Program-made: the position numbers and the translations under genes
Shown here: positions 22,007 to 33,167 of the stretch, in pieces
Layout: the number at the start of each line of letters is the position of its first letter
Position numbering within the stretch: the stretch's first letter is position 1
Notes under the pieces: model-generated
Seen by the model: only the letters and a program-made list of their open reading frames with translations
Told to the model about the DNA's origin: nothing
Databases searched by the model: none
From: Ophioceras dolichostomum
Taxonomy: Eukaryota > Ascomycota > Sordariomycetes > Magnaporthales > Ophioceraceae
Length of the DNA stretch: 64,000 nucleotides
Assembly (NCBI GenBank): GCA_003049485.1
Contig: PYST01000036.1
Span: forward strand, 62,001-126,000
Direction: 5' to 3'

Positions 22007-24381
22007 GGCTAAACGCGCCGGCGGGCAGCCTGCAGCTCTTCTTTGATAGGTGGGTATACGGACCTACTAGGTCAGGATTTTGAAGTTGGCGATGGGACGA
22101 AATAAATGGAATGAGGTTGAAGATGGCAGGGTAACTGAGGAGCTTCGAGGTGATTTCAAAGAACGGGGTTTGACAACGGTCTTGATAGGTACTGGGTAGG
22201 GTATTGAAGGATGAGGAATGCGGAATGCGATCTGGAGTAGGTAAACAGAGCGAGCGGGACAGCTGTTAGGCGCTTTTTTGGAAGGAGCTCATGATGATGA
22301 GTCTAGCAGGTAGGTGGCGTCATACTCGATGCCTGGAAGCGGGGAAGGAAGGAGGCCTTCAGCCCTATAATTATGGGGCTCTTTCGGAGCTGTTCCGATC
22401 ACATGACCTCCCCCTTCTCCACCATCTTCGAAGCTCTCTTCGTTGAGAGGCTTGACTGGTGATTATGATACCACTCCATAAAATAGGTTTTCGGTCTTTC
22501 TGTTATCGCAAGCTGAATTTGGTGAGCTATGGAACCTCCTGCCTTGGGTGGCAGTGAAATGGCGAGGCTCCTCTACGTACTGACCTCAACACCAGAGAAG
22601 TAGTTTAAATGATACCGCCTGACGCCAGATTCCCCGGCAGCCTGAGTTTACCGACTATCTTAATCGTTTACTACTAAATATGTTTTCTTCAAAATGCAAG
22701 TCTGTTGTTGATAACGCAGAGTTGACTGTCTGTTTGGGTAGATATGGTGCAAGCGCCAGTGAAAAACTCATCTATCATCATCCGTAACCTGTCTTCTCTT
22801 CGGGGATTCTTCAAATCCAGCCAACTTCGACGATGGAGACACCCCGTGAGAGCCTCTAAGTCATATTAGTTGGATCTCTCCTGCGCACTGTTATTCGTAT
22901 CTTTGATTTCTCTCTTCAATCATACTGTTTTCTCTTCGAGTGCTGCAAGCCCTTTCTCCATCCCAAGTTGAAAGTGTTTCTTTTGTTTCAACTGTTGTCT
23001 GTGCAACAACGAATCCCGTGGGTAAGTGGCGTACGCTCTTCCCCGATACATCGTATGTCTCAGCCGCCGCTAATATTACCTTTTCTGCGCCGCTGTCGTC
23101 TAATTTCGAGGTTCAAAGTGGCGTTCAGTATTCTGTTTCGACCTCACTTAGGTCCGGCCGGAGGTTAGATATCTAGGGCTGGGCGGCGTCTCAATATGTA
23201 TGCGGTGCGCAGTGTGTGTGACACCAGAACACACACCAAACTGCCAATCGCAACGGCTGATGGATGGGGGTGAAGCTTCCACTCGCTCACGGCGTGCCTT
23301 CCATCTTCCGGAAAGCTTTCCTGCGCTCAGGGGCCTCCACTTCTAATAGAGTGCGATATACCATCCCCCCTTTGTTTGCCACTGCTCTCTAGTCAAGCAT
23401 CATCCAGGAGATGGGAACTTGTCGTGCTCCCTGCTGGGCTTATTCGTATTCCTCATGTCCCAAGGGAGCCCCTGTCGGGAAGTTCGGTCGCACGGGAACA
23501 GTTCTTGCGTGATACCCCATTATGTGTGTTCCATGTCACGTCCCCAGTGCCACTTGAACAGGGCTGTTCTGGATGTCCACGCTGGGAGAGAAGAAGCCCA
23601 ACCTAACCAGCTGAAGCCGTGCGGTTTGCTGGGAGGCGGGACTCGGGCCCTCAGAATACCTCGCTTTGGAACAGTCACTCGAATATCATCCCGCCTTGTG
23701 GCCCTGCCTTCTAGTGTCCCCGTAAAATTTGTTTCTCTTCTCCCGTCTACGGAGATGCCGAGCCGCCGTGTCTTGTCGGCTGAACGGTCTAAAACCTATG
23801 TACGCGCGTCTATCTAGCTAGGCTGGTATCGTGGTAATAACAAAGTAGTACACGAAGTGGTAAACAAGAAGGAAATCGTACACACAAAAAGCCGCACCAA
23901 GGAAAATTTCCGAGCCTGATCGATTCACCGAGCCAAACCGCTGACAGCTAACCGGGAGCTGCTCCCGCAGTGTGAGAGACCCGCTCCAGCCCGCCCTCTC
24001 TGGTGATCTGAAGAGATGGGAGGAGATGAGGCCGGTATCCGCGCCTCCGCTGCTGATGTCCACAGCAGGCGGCAGGCATGGCGCCGCGTACTCTGGTGTC
24101 GATCGTTCGGACCTCCAGCCTCCCCTCATTCGAGGTCGTTGCGCTCGCCAGACTCTGGACTTGGGTGACTCTGGGGAAATCGGATCTCGATGTCACTTGG
24201 TTCTCCTTGCGTGCGCGAGAGAGACGCCTTTCGAGTCGCAACTTTCAGCTTCAAATTGGCTGGCCAGATTGTCTTTTACGTAATCTAAGGGGGTGAGGAT
24301 GAAAGTCGCGACCCATTATAGTTTTTACAGGTTTTCTTGATATTGGCGGTTTTGTTTCTGCTCGCAGCCGTTGCTGCCCCT
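22007..24381. other. Intergenic region with no recognisable gene
   Basis: About 2.4 kb between PI31 (start side) and the carbonic anhydrase (end side). Several short frames exist (for example 22940-23176 and 23419-23817), but they have no family motif, no splice logic and no composition bias. I see no transposon ends or RNA gene. Confidence 0.5.
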
Positions 24382-25787
24382 TTACTCCCTCGCAGCGGCA
24401 GCAGCCGGGGTGGTTGCCACCGGCGCACCGGCCTGGGCGGCTTGGGCGAGCGAAGCCAGGTTTGCCTGACCGGGGGCGTTCTGGGAGAAGCGGGCGTTGA
24501 AGCCGATGACGTTGCGGACGGCGATGAAGTTCTGGGCCGAGATCTCGAGCTTTTGGGTCGAGACGAGCCAGCGGACGCCCTCGCTGCAGGGAGGGGTGGT
24601 GAGGGAGCCGGAGTAGCTGGAGGATGGCCAATGTGAGGCTCATGTCAGTAGGTTGCGATGGGGTGGCTTTGAGCGCAGGAAAAACTCACGTTTGGAAGTT
24701 GCCGGCCCGGATGGTCGAGACAAGCTCCGACATGATCAGTGGTGGCGTCTCGGTCTTGGTGCCGGGAGTGGCAATCTTACCGACCTCGGCCATGACGGTC
24801 GCAAGCAGGTTTGACTGGATGGCGGCGGAGGCGGCAGCATGGGGAGTAGTGCCCATCTGTTGCATGCCCGCGGGAAGGCCAGTGGCGGGAGCAGCAGCAG
24901 CAGCAGCGGGCGCGGCAGCCGCAGCGCCGCCCTCGCGAGCCTCGATCTTAGTGTCACGGGCATGTCGGCGCTCAGGAGCAGCGGCGGTGACATTGGTGAT
25001 CGGCGCCGCCACCGGAGCCGGTATGCCAGCGCCGGTGGCAACGTTGATGTACATGCCGATAACAGCAATCTCAGCAGCAGCGCTCTGCCAGACCATGTGC
25101 ATCTCCACTGTTCGGGTTGAGGCCTGTCAGTCCCCGACCTGGCTTCTCTGAAGTAGTTGACGAGAAGGTAGGTACTCACTAGCTTGGCTGGTGCCATTGT
25201 CGAGATGTTCACTGGGCAGGTGGAAGTGGAACTGCTGCAGGGTATACTCGACGCCGGCCGTAGTCATCTTGCCACCCTTCGCGATAACCTCGACCGTCGT
25301 GCCCAGATTCTCGAACTCGGTGCCCGCGGTGAAGTCCGGGATCTCGATCTGCACATCGGAGCCGGGAATCATGGTAAAGCTACCGGCCTCCATCGAGATG
25401 GGGCTCTGGCGGGTGCCGGTATTACAGGCCACATTGGCGACCGGATCTAATGAGACCCAGTTGACTGGGCCCTAAAAGAGCGAGAGGCAAAGAGGTCAGC
25501 TCGGCATTCATACTTGGCACGAGAAATTTGCTGCAGGCCAAGAGAGCCGCAATATGTCGCGATGCTTGGCTGGCGTTCCCGAAGGAAAGAAGCCAGGTGA
25601 GTTCGCGTGAGGCGAGGGGGCGGGACGAAAAACATACAATGGAACCACTGTAGCCAAAGTTACCGATCTTGACCGTGCCATCCTCTGCCCTGGGGTTCAG
25701 GTGCGTGCCGTAAGCACATGATGACAAGACCGGCGCCACGGACGCAGCAAGCAGACACAGCCTGAGGGCAAGCGATGTGGCGGCCAT
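24382..25787 (-). CDS. Secreted alpha-type carbonic anhydrase
   Basis: Four exons on the - strand: 25638-25787, 25180-25471, 24690-25107, 24382-24616 (364 aa). It catalyses hydration of CO2 to bicarbonate. Residues 1 to about 22 (MAATSLALRLCLLAASVAPVLSS) are a signal peptide, so the enzyme is probably secreted or wall-associated. The three zinc histidines are present: His132 and His134 in QQFHFHLPSEH and His151 in EMHMVW. The substrate-loop motif YSGSLTTPPCSEGVRWLVS is present near 288-305. Between the catalytic halves sits an Ala-rich insertion (EGGAAAAAPAAAAAAPATG) and a longer linker than in animal enzymes. Cys24 and the Cys in VACNTGTRQSP could form a disulfide. Exon junctions are GSI/GPVNW, SQA/MEMH and NFQ/TYSG. 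No GPI signal is evident at the C terminus. Confidence 0.9.
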
Positions 25788-28700
25788 CTTTCCCTAGGTG
25801 AACGTCGAGGAAGGCGGACGGAGGAGAGGAGGGAAGGGGGGCGGAGGCGGGAGGAGAGGAAGAGGGAAAGGGGAGGAAGATCCCCGAAAATGATATAATA
25901 ATACTACAAAGTCGAACGACAGGAAGAGACCAGCCCGTGGTAAGAAGTGAAAGTAGGAAAAATGGCACGCGACCAGCGGCAGACAGAAGGAAAACGAAGA
26001 AAGAGAGGGACTGACTGCAGAGGGAACTTGAGAATAGGCTGCAGTGAGTGATCTCCAAATGATGGTTCGATTCCAAGCCTGCAACCCGGGGAGGGCACCA
26101 AGACTTTATTATCTCGGCGGCGGCCAGCTAAGAGTGAGTGGCCCGCAAGATCAGCAGTGAGAGATCCCCATCCTTGTGCCGCCCGGACGCGTGGACGGCG
26201 ATTCTGTCGCTGGTGTCTCCTCCTCGCCGGGCACCTTCAAAAACAGGAAGAGTGAGAGAGTGAAGGCTGGATATCACATCTCGGCGCCAAGTCGTGCACG
26301 CCGCATCGACACTTGGCGACGCCAAGAGGGAACCCAAAACCACTCCTTTGACATGGAGAGGAAACCGCGTACGAAGTTGTGTCGTCGGGGATCCGTCGTG
26401 GGGGAGAATAACGGGAAGGGGTGGAGGTGAGGGAGAATGGTGGAGGAGGGGCGGCAGGGTACCAGGGGGGAACGGACTTGAGGGCCTTCAGCAGGTCGCT
26501 TCAGTTACCACTCAGGGTGGTGTAAGCTGGAGCACAGCTCAAGGACCGCAAAGGGAGGGAAGCGATCTGGATCGGCGGCAGACGCATCTGAGGCGGCTGC
26601 CAAGGTCCTCAGAGGGTTGCAGTGGAAGGGAACAGAAGCAAAGCTTCTGCCCCTTGCCGCCCCCAGACTCGCGCTTGGCGCTTGGCCGAGACGTCGGCGA
26701 GGTAGGCCCCAACTGGCACAGCCTCTTAGTTCGGAGAATTGCTTCTATACCATGAATGCGGCTTCGGGTCTCCAGGCTTGGAGAGGATATCAAATCAAGT
26801 GTAGGAGAGGACAAGAGAAGGACAGATGGACAGGAATAGACGATAAGACAGAAGTCCCCCGCCACACTCGCGCGGGAGAGCACTCGCTAGTTGATCTGAG
26901 GCATGCGATGCTGCTGCGTGAGAGCTTGCGCGGCGGCGGCTGATGAAAGGACGCGGAAGTTTGACGATGTTTCTGTTCTTTCTTTTCCATCGAAACGGCC
27001 CGCAGAGCGCAGACCATTCATTGCGTCTCCGTAGCAGCGCTCTGTCGTCAGTCCCCCTTTCCTTTCCGACTCGCCCAGCCTAAACATCAGCCAAAAACTC
27101 TAATCCCAATATGTCCAACTCCCCGTGGCCTCACGATGGAGGGGATATCGCAGGAGGCAGAGTGGATCGGCCAGATGCAAATAACATCGCGACGATAAAG
27201 ACAAAAGGCGGTTGGGTTGGGTAGGGGTTTGTTGTTTTGTTCTCTTCAAGGCTTCCCGGACTGGGAAGAGGCCTGAGAGTCAGAGAGAGCCGAGCGAGAG
27301 CAACTCTTCAGCAGAACCCGGGCACCCCCACTGCGAACCGAAAGAAGTTGGACTCTGGTCTGGACTCTTCGGTTCTTCAGGTGTGTGCTGCTGGTAGCGG
27401 AGTGTAGGCGTGCGCTAACAACACGAAGGGTCAATTTGACATGGAACGGGTCCAAGTTCAAGCTTTGCCCCTGGCACCGTTTGACTTGGCGGAAAATTTT
27501 AGGCGGAATGGGGGGCGCTAGCCCAAAAAGGAGCTGTGTGTCTCAGCCGCCTGCAGTGTCGACCAGCAGCTTCCTGCCAAATCCAGCAAAAAACTCCCGT
27601 CGACAGCACTATTCAAGTGCCACTGGGGCAGGATGGCGGCAGTTTCCCAACTTCCCTGAACTCTTGAAGTCGTTGTGTTCCACCAATCGGACCCCGAGAT
27701 TGAGCCTGTTTCGCATCGTTGACACGCTGACGAAAGAGAGAGAGAAACATGGGCGGCCTGCGCGTGAAACTGCTCCAGCACTAGCAAGCGGACCAACAAC
27801 AACAAAAAGCTACTCTGCCAAGAACAAAAAGGCCCATCCAACCCAGCAGAAAGGTCCAGCTCTTTCAGGAGTTCAGACGCTACTGATGCTGCCAAGTGCT
27901 GGGCCTCTCCGGCGCTTGTGGACATCAACAATGAACCTATTCCCATTTTCCCTCTGGCGTATCATGAGGGCTTTCTGGACCACTTGGACGCCCGTTGAAA
28001 ACAAGAAAACATCTGTTGGCTGATGTGGTAAGCGATGATAGGGCGTGGATGCTCATCAGTTCTGTTTCTGTTGTGATACGTTCTGAGACTTTCTGATGAT
28101 TGCCTCATCATTTTACAGCAAAAAGTTTGCTACGTGAAATAGGCTGAATCTCATCATCCAGGAGCAGGCTGGGTCTACTCTGGATTCGTCAGATATGATC
28201 CCGCATTCCAGCAACCCACCGCCAATGCTCAATGGCCACAGATTGGGACGAACTCGCAAAGTCCTTGGATTGCGCTAGCCAGTGATCATCACCGAGCACT
28301 GACTCTTGAACCCGAAGCATCATGCATGCACCTTCACTCAAGCAGACAAGCACTAGCAAAGACAGACATTCGGTTTGACGGGACGGCCCAAAATGCACCT
28401 ATAATCTTGACACAAGAGATTTCCGGATTCTCTCACAGTATGCACTGCCTCGACCATCTTCAGACAATTCAAGCCGAGTGAGCAATTTTTCAACTTCCTG
28501 GGGGCGATCATCAAAAGATAAGAACGATATTTCCATCAGATATGAGACTCTCCCTCTCAAGGCTCACTCACTATCAGAGAGAGAAAAAGAGAGGCATAGG
28601 AGATGACGTGGAGGGAGGTGCGGGCGGGAGACGGTAGCCGGAATTTCTCTTTATGCGCCAAGGGACGGCAGGACTTCGAAAAGTCCCGGGAGGAGGCCGT

Positions 28701-30476
28701 GAAACGGACGTGATGTTAAGGATAAAATAGAATCGCAAAGAAAAGCAGTCAAGAATACGCGAAACGGGTCGCATCCCGTGACTGGCCACGGTAAAAGCTT
28801 CCCAGGATCCTCCAGCTTTGCTGTGGACATACATTGCGCGACTCATATCCCATTCTCGGGAAGAGAATGCCAAGCCTTGACGTTGGTGAAGCTATTCTGA
28901 CGTCGTGCAACTGGGAGACTCCTACTAGATTCTAGACACCTCCTATCTAAACCTTGAGATGAAAAGGGACTAGACGTATCGGTATGCAGGGCCAGATGGA
29001 TGATCCAAACTGTGCCTCTAGAAACAAAACTTGAGATGGAAAGGACAGCCCTTTAAACTTTTGGAAAGGACAACGTGGAAAGCATGCCTCTTAGTCTTCC
29101 CGAGTCATAGGGACGTGCCCAGACACTCAGTACAAACGGCACAACCCGACCCTCCAACACATCAGCCACGAGGGCAAATTAAGGTGTAGGTTTTTTGACA
29201 GCCAGATGAAAAAAAGACTATTTTTGGAATAGGAACTATTAAAAAAGAGTTCGCAAATCCAGGACAACAAGTCGGCTCTGAGCTGATGTTCCAAGAGGCT
29301 TGGCACGACCAAGACAGCGAGTGGGATCAAATTACCACTTGTACTACCTACCTATCTACCTAGGTACCTAGGTACCTACCTGCTGTACTGGTCACTAGAC
29401 TAGCAACGCCGAGAGATAAACCAAAGGAGGTGATGTAACTAGTATAAGTTGCTCGCTCTCTATCGCTTCATGCGCAGAAAAAAGATCGGGGTTGAAGCTT
29501 CGCCCATTTGATGAAGACGCCGACTCCGGCCGCCGAGCAACGTGTGCCATGTATACCTGACCGCATAATTAGTATTGATAGTAGATCATTCAAGTAGAAC
29601 AGGCCACTAGACGAAGTTCGGCTGATCTCCCTGACAGCCCAGTAGCCCAAAGTTGTCTCGTATTTCGAGCTTTGAGCCACAGGCTCTATATTATCATATC
29701 CTTCAATATACTGTCCCCTGGGTTCCTCTCACCTGCCCCAATTTACACACTTGCTTTTCGAGTACGCGCTTAAGGGAAAAGACGAGACGGTACTAGACAG
29801 TCGCTCCGGTCATCTACCCAAAGTGAGTACATACAGAGATAGGAAAAGACGGGGGGGGAATGAAAAAGGGATCTATCCGACGAATAGAAAGGTGTCTTAG
29901 TGTGGTGAGTGAGAAAGAGAAGAGAGAAGAGAGAAGAGACGACAAAGAAGACAATGCAAACGATAGACAAACACGAACAACGAAAGCAGGCACAATGTCA
30001 GCGAGCGCTCGGGTATATGAATGTGGATAGAACTACTAGACAAAGGACATGAGTAGTAGTGTTGTGAAAACGACTGACAAATATGTACAGGAAAATCGCC
30101 ACACGGAAAGCAAGCCGGCAGGAAGGAAGGAGAAGGACAAAGGACAAAGCATCTTGTACTCTTCCAAACGCGCAGTTATGACTTTCAAAGCCAGACCAAT
30201 AGGAAAAGTTAGGTACGTAGCCGGCCAACTTCGGGGAGAAAAAACTGCTACCAAGCCGCCCCAACGCCTAACTCGACAAGGACACAGTAGTAACGCCGGG
30301 CATCCAGCTAACCAAAAGCCATGCTCTCCCACCTGCCCTCCTCCCCTTGCTACTCGCTACTAACCTCCTAACTTCTAACTCCACCACCTAGAAGCGCTGG
30401 CAGCTCCGTCACCACCACTACCACTACCAGTCTCATCCCCTCCCCTCTCCCCCAAACGCCCTCTCCAACCTCTCTC
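25788..30476. other. Long gene-poor interval
   Basis: About 4.7 kb without a gene I can support. Frames such as 27385-28023 are of random composition. It contains one TACCTAGGTACC repeat block (29345-29381), A/G-rich runs (28560-28620, 29880-29940) and nothing resembling a transposase, tRNA or rRNA. It could hold long 5' leaders, a non-coding RNA or regulatory DNA; I cannot tell which. Confidence 0.5.
29345..29381. repeat. TACCTAGGTA-type palindromic repeat block
   Basis: Tandem TACC/TAGG units making overlapping perfect palindromes of the form TACCTAGGTA around 29358-29376. It could fold into a hairpin in single-stranded form. Confidence 0.8.
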
Positions 30477-31361
30477 TCACCAATCAGCCTCCCCAGGTAC
30501 ATAGCAAGGCAAAGCCACCGAACCAGCCCTCCGCAACCCCCCACAAAGATCCGTCTGCGCCCTCTTCCGCCTCACCGCCTTCTGCCTCGAGATGCTGCCC
30601 GTCTGACTCCTCTTCGGCGGCGTCGGCGGCGGCGGCGGTGGCGGCATCGTCTCAGCTCTCCTCTGCTGGAGCAGTCCACACTCATCATACTCATCGTATC
30701 TCCCCTGCTCCTCCTCCCCCTCATCGAGAAGCCGCTGGTGGTGCTGCTGGTGCTGGTACTGGTACTGGCCGTAGTAATCGCCGCGTCCGCCGCGCGAGGA
30801 GGACGGAGATGAAGCTAGCACGAGACCGGCGCGGTCTTCGGCTGTCTCGCCGCCGCGGGGGGTTGAGAGGAAGCTGTTCGGGCGGCGGGCTGCTAGCGGC
30901 GGCACCATCCGGCCCGTGGCGGCTGCTATGTTGCGCGATGGCGAGGGCTCGCTGAGGGCGGTGGCTTGGTAGGGCTCGTGGCGGAAGGTGGGGGGAGGAG
31001 GCTGGTAGAAGATGTCTGTTTGTATCTTGGTGTGTTTGGGTACTGGGAGCATAGGACGGAGCCGGGAGGAGGGGGAGGAGGTGTCGACTGTGGTGGACGA
31101 CGGTGACGGCGAGCCGGAAGATAGCGGGGAGAAATGGTGACGACGAGGGGCACAAGTCGTAAAGGTGGTGGTACTAGTGGTCGTTGTCGTCGTACGAGGG
31201 TGCTTGGTCGCCCAGGTTGGCTGGCAGACGGGCCGGCTGGACTTGCGGTACTCGTGGGTCGGCGGGAGGGGCGCGTCGTCGATTATGCCGGCGTCCGGGC
31301 GGAAGGACCGGAGGTGAGGGGGTAGGAGGGAGGGTGGCTCTTTGCTCATGCCACAACCCAT
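30477..31361 (-). CDS. Orphan protein with predicted dual N-terminal lipidation
   Basis: A single exon of 294 aa, starting at the ATG at 31361. The N terminus MGCGMSKE fits an N-myristoylation signal (Gly2, Ser6, Lys7) with an adjacent Cys3 for palmitoylation. It is nearly the same as the N terminus of fungal group I G-alpha subunits (MGCGMSTE), though the rest shows no GTPase motif. The body is low complexity: Thr-rich (TTTTTTSTTTFTT), Pro/Ser-rich, Gln/His-rich (YQYQHQQHHQR), a Pro8 run, then a basic cluster RRKRAQTD near the C terminus and a final CYVPGEADW. I do not recognise a family. Bias and a clean signal suggest a real gene, but a low-complexity frame could also be fortuitous. It is probably peripheral to the plasma membrane if expressed. 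Confidence 0.55.
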   Translation of the reverse strand: MGCGMSKEPPSLLPPHLRSFRPDAGIIDDAPLPPTHEYRKSSRPVCQPTWATKHPRTTTTTTSTTTFTTCAPRRHHFSPLSSGSPSPSSTTVDTSSPSSRLRPMLPVPKHTKIQTDIFYQPPPPTFRHEPYQATALSEPSPSRNIAAATGRMVPPLAARRPNSFLSTPRGGETAEDRAGLVLASSPSSSRGGRGDYYGQYQYQHQQHHQRLLDEGEEEQGRYDEYDECGLLQQRRAETMPPPPPPPTPPKRSQTGSISRQKAVRRKRAQTDLCGGLRRAGSVALPCYVPGEADW

Positions 31362-33167
31362 CTTGGGCAAGATATGTTAGGTAGATACCGGCACTATCAC
31401 CTAAGTAGATATCTAGGTAGCCTGGATGGGGCCTGTGCTGCTTGGCTTTGCTTAAGTTCTGTGAGCCTAAAGAGTAGGCGTTAGCCGAAGGGTATTCTCA
31501 GTTGGATCGAGAGATGAAGTTAGCTGGGCCAGTGATTTCGGCATTTGATTGCGTGTTCGGTAGATCTTAGTATGATCAGCCGGGGCTTACAGCCTCGCTT
31601 GAGTTGTTCTTGATCCGTTGTTTGGTTTTGGTTCTTGGTGTTTGCAGGATGATATGAGATGAATAGAAGCTCGGGACGGGTAAGAGAACTTTGCTCTCTC
31701 GGATTCAAACTGCCGGCAGGTGAGGCATTTCCCGGAATTAAATACCTAGTGGGTGTTTTTGAAGAGTTGTTTGTTTTTCAACGGCCTGGACGGAGTGAAA
31801 GGGAGCCATTCTTTGGCACACTGAGTCGAAGTCGGGTGATTTCCGTCCTCTCCATTCAGCTGGAAGTCGGCAGCTGCCCGTCCCATTATGTGCTTTGATA
31901 CAATGACTGTGCACGATGGTGTGCTTAATTCGATCTCGCAGTCGGATTTACTAAGACACATTGGGACAATGCCACAATGGGAGCGTTGTAACAGTGTGTG
32001 ACCTGTTATAAAGAAGGAGGCATAACAATGCTTGACTGACTGACACTTCATGTGTAGCCTGTATAGTCCAGTAGCTTTGATTCGAGGGTTGGTATTATTT
32101 CTCCTCGGTCAGGACATTGATCGATCACTGGTCTTTCTGGAGACCTGACCGTTGAAAAGTGGCGAACGGCCGAAGAGGAAGCAGCAATGGTCGCTATAAA
32201 GTAGGTACTAATAAATTCAAACTCCGTCAAAGCTGGAGGCTTTATACGGCCAAGCATGGATGCGGAGTAGGCTATGGATAGACAGCGGTAGCCTTGTGAA
32301 GTCTGCTGTCCAGATAATAGTATCGAGGTGGCTACAGACCTCACTTGGACGGGGCTCAGGGCCGCTGTGGCGGATGAGCACAAGGGGTCATGACACTCGG
32401 CTGTTGAGAAGCCACGAAATAGTAGCACCTAGTCTACCGAACATGAGCATCAATAGGGACTAGCTGACAGCACTCTACCGGCGTTGGACAATGTATTGCG
32501 CCGGGAAATTTTGAGGATGCAGGAAAGCCGGTGAAGATCCGGCTGGAAAACGTATTAGAGATCAGAAGGTACGATCGTGCGATTGCCTCCATTTTATACA
32601 TTGTGATAAAGGGGCCCGTGGCACTTGCACAGGAAGCATAGACGAGTAGGCGGTGTCTTGCGCAAAGGGACAAACTCATCCAGGGGTAAGTCGTTTAAGC
32701 GGTTCACGAGATCTCACCGAGATACCCAAACTCCTGAGGACAATCTCCGGACGAAGGAGAAAAGAAATAGGCGTCAAGGAGTGCTTAATGAAGCGACCTG
32801 TGTGTTGTGACTTTATTCTACTAAAAACCCATTTCGCGATCTAAAACTCTTTAAGGACATCATGTTTTTGGTCGACAGGTTGATTGCCTGTTTAACACTG
32901 AACGAAAGCCTTGGCTGATGACTGATGCTTCCACTTCGACAAGGATAAAAAAGGAACCACGATCGCGCCTCACCGACGTTGATAAAAGAGAAACAAGCGA
33001 GATCTTACAGAAACGCGACACGAACTGTAGAAAAGGAGTAGCGTGGGGAATGGTATCGTACAGGGAAGAGAAAATCGCACCGCAATATGACCCACTGCCT
33101 GACTGGGCCGGCAAACATTTGGTGAGAGGAAAGGAGAACCTGTCCTACCCAGTCACAACCACACACA
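31362..33167. other. Intergenic region without recognisable gene
   Basis: The upstream side of the orphan and the 3' side of the RTA1-family gene. It contains TAGGTA-type repeats around 31378-31422. Open frames are short and random-looking. Confidence 0.5.

Noticed and set aside
22940..23176. A 78-residue frame with a mildly hydrophobic sequence
   Set aside because: It is too short, has no signal or motif, and the same interval is full of similar random frames.
26062..26072. GGTTCGATTCC, a match to the tRNA B box
   Set aside because: The flanks do not pair into a T arm, and no A box, anticodon arm or acceptor stem can be drawn around it.
27385..28023. A 212-residue open frame in the gene-poor interval
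   Set aside because: Amino-acid composition is random, there is no motif, and no neighbouring exon extends it.
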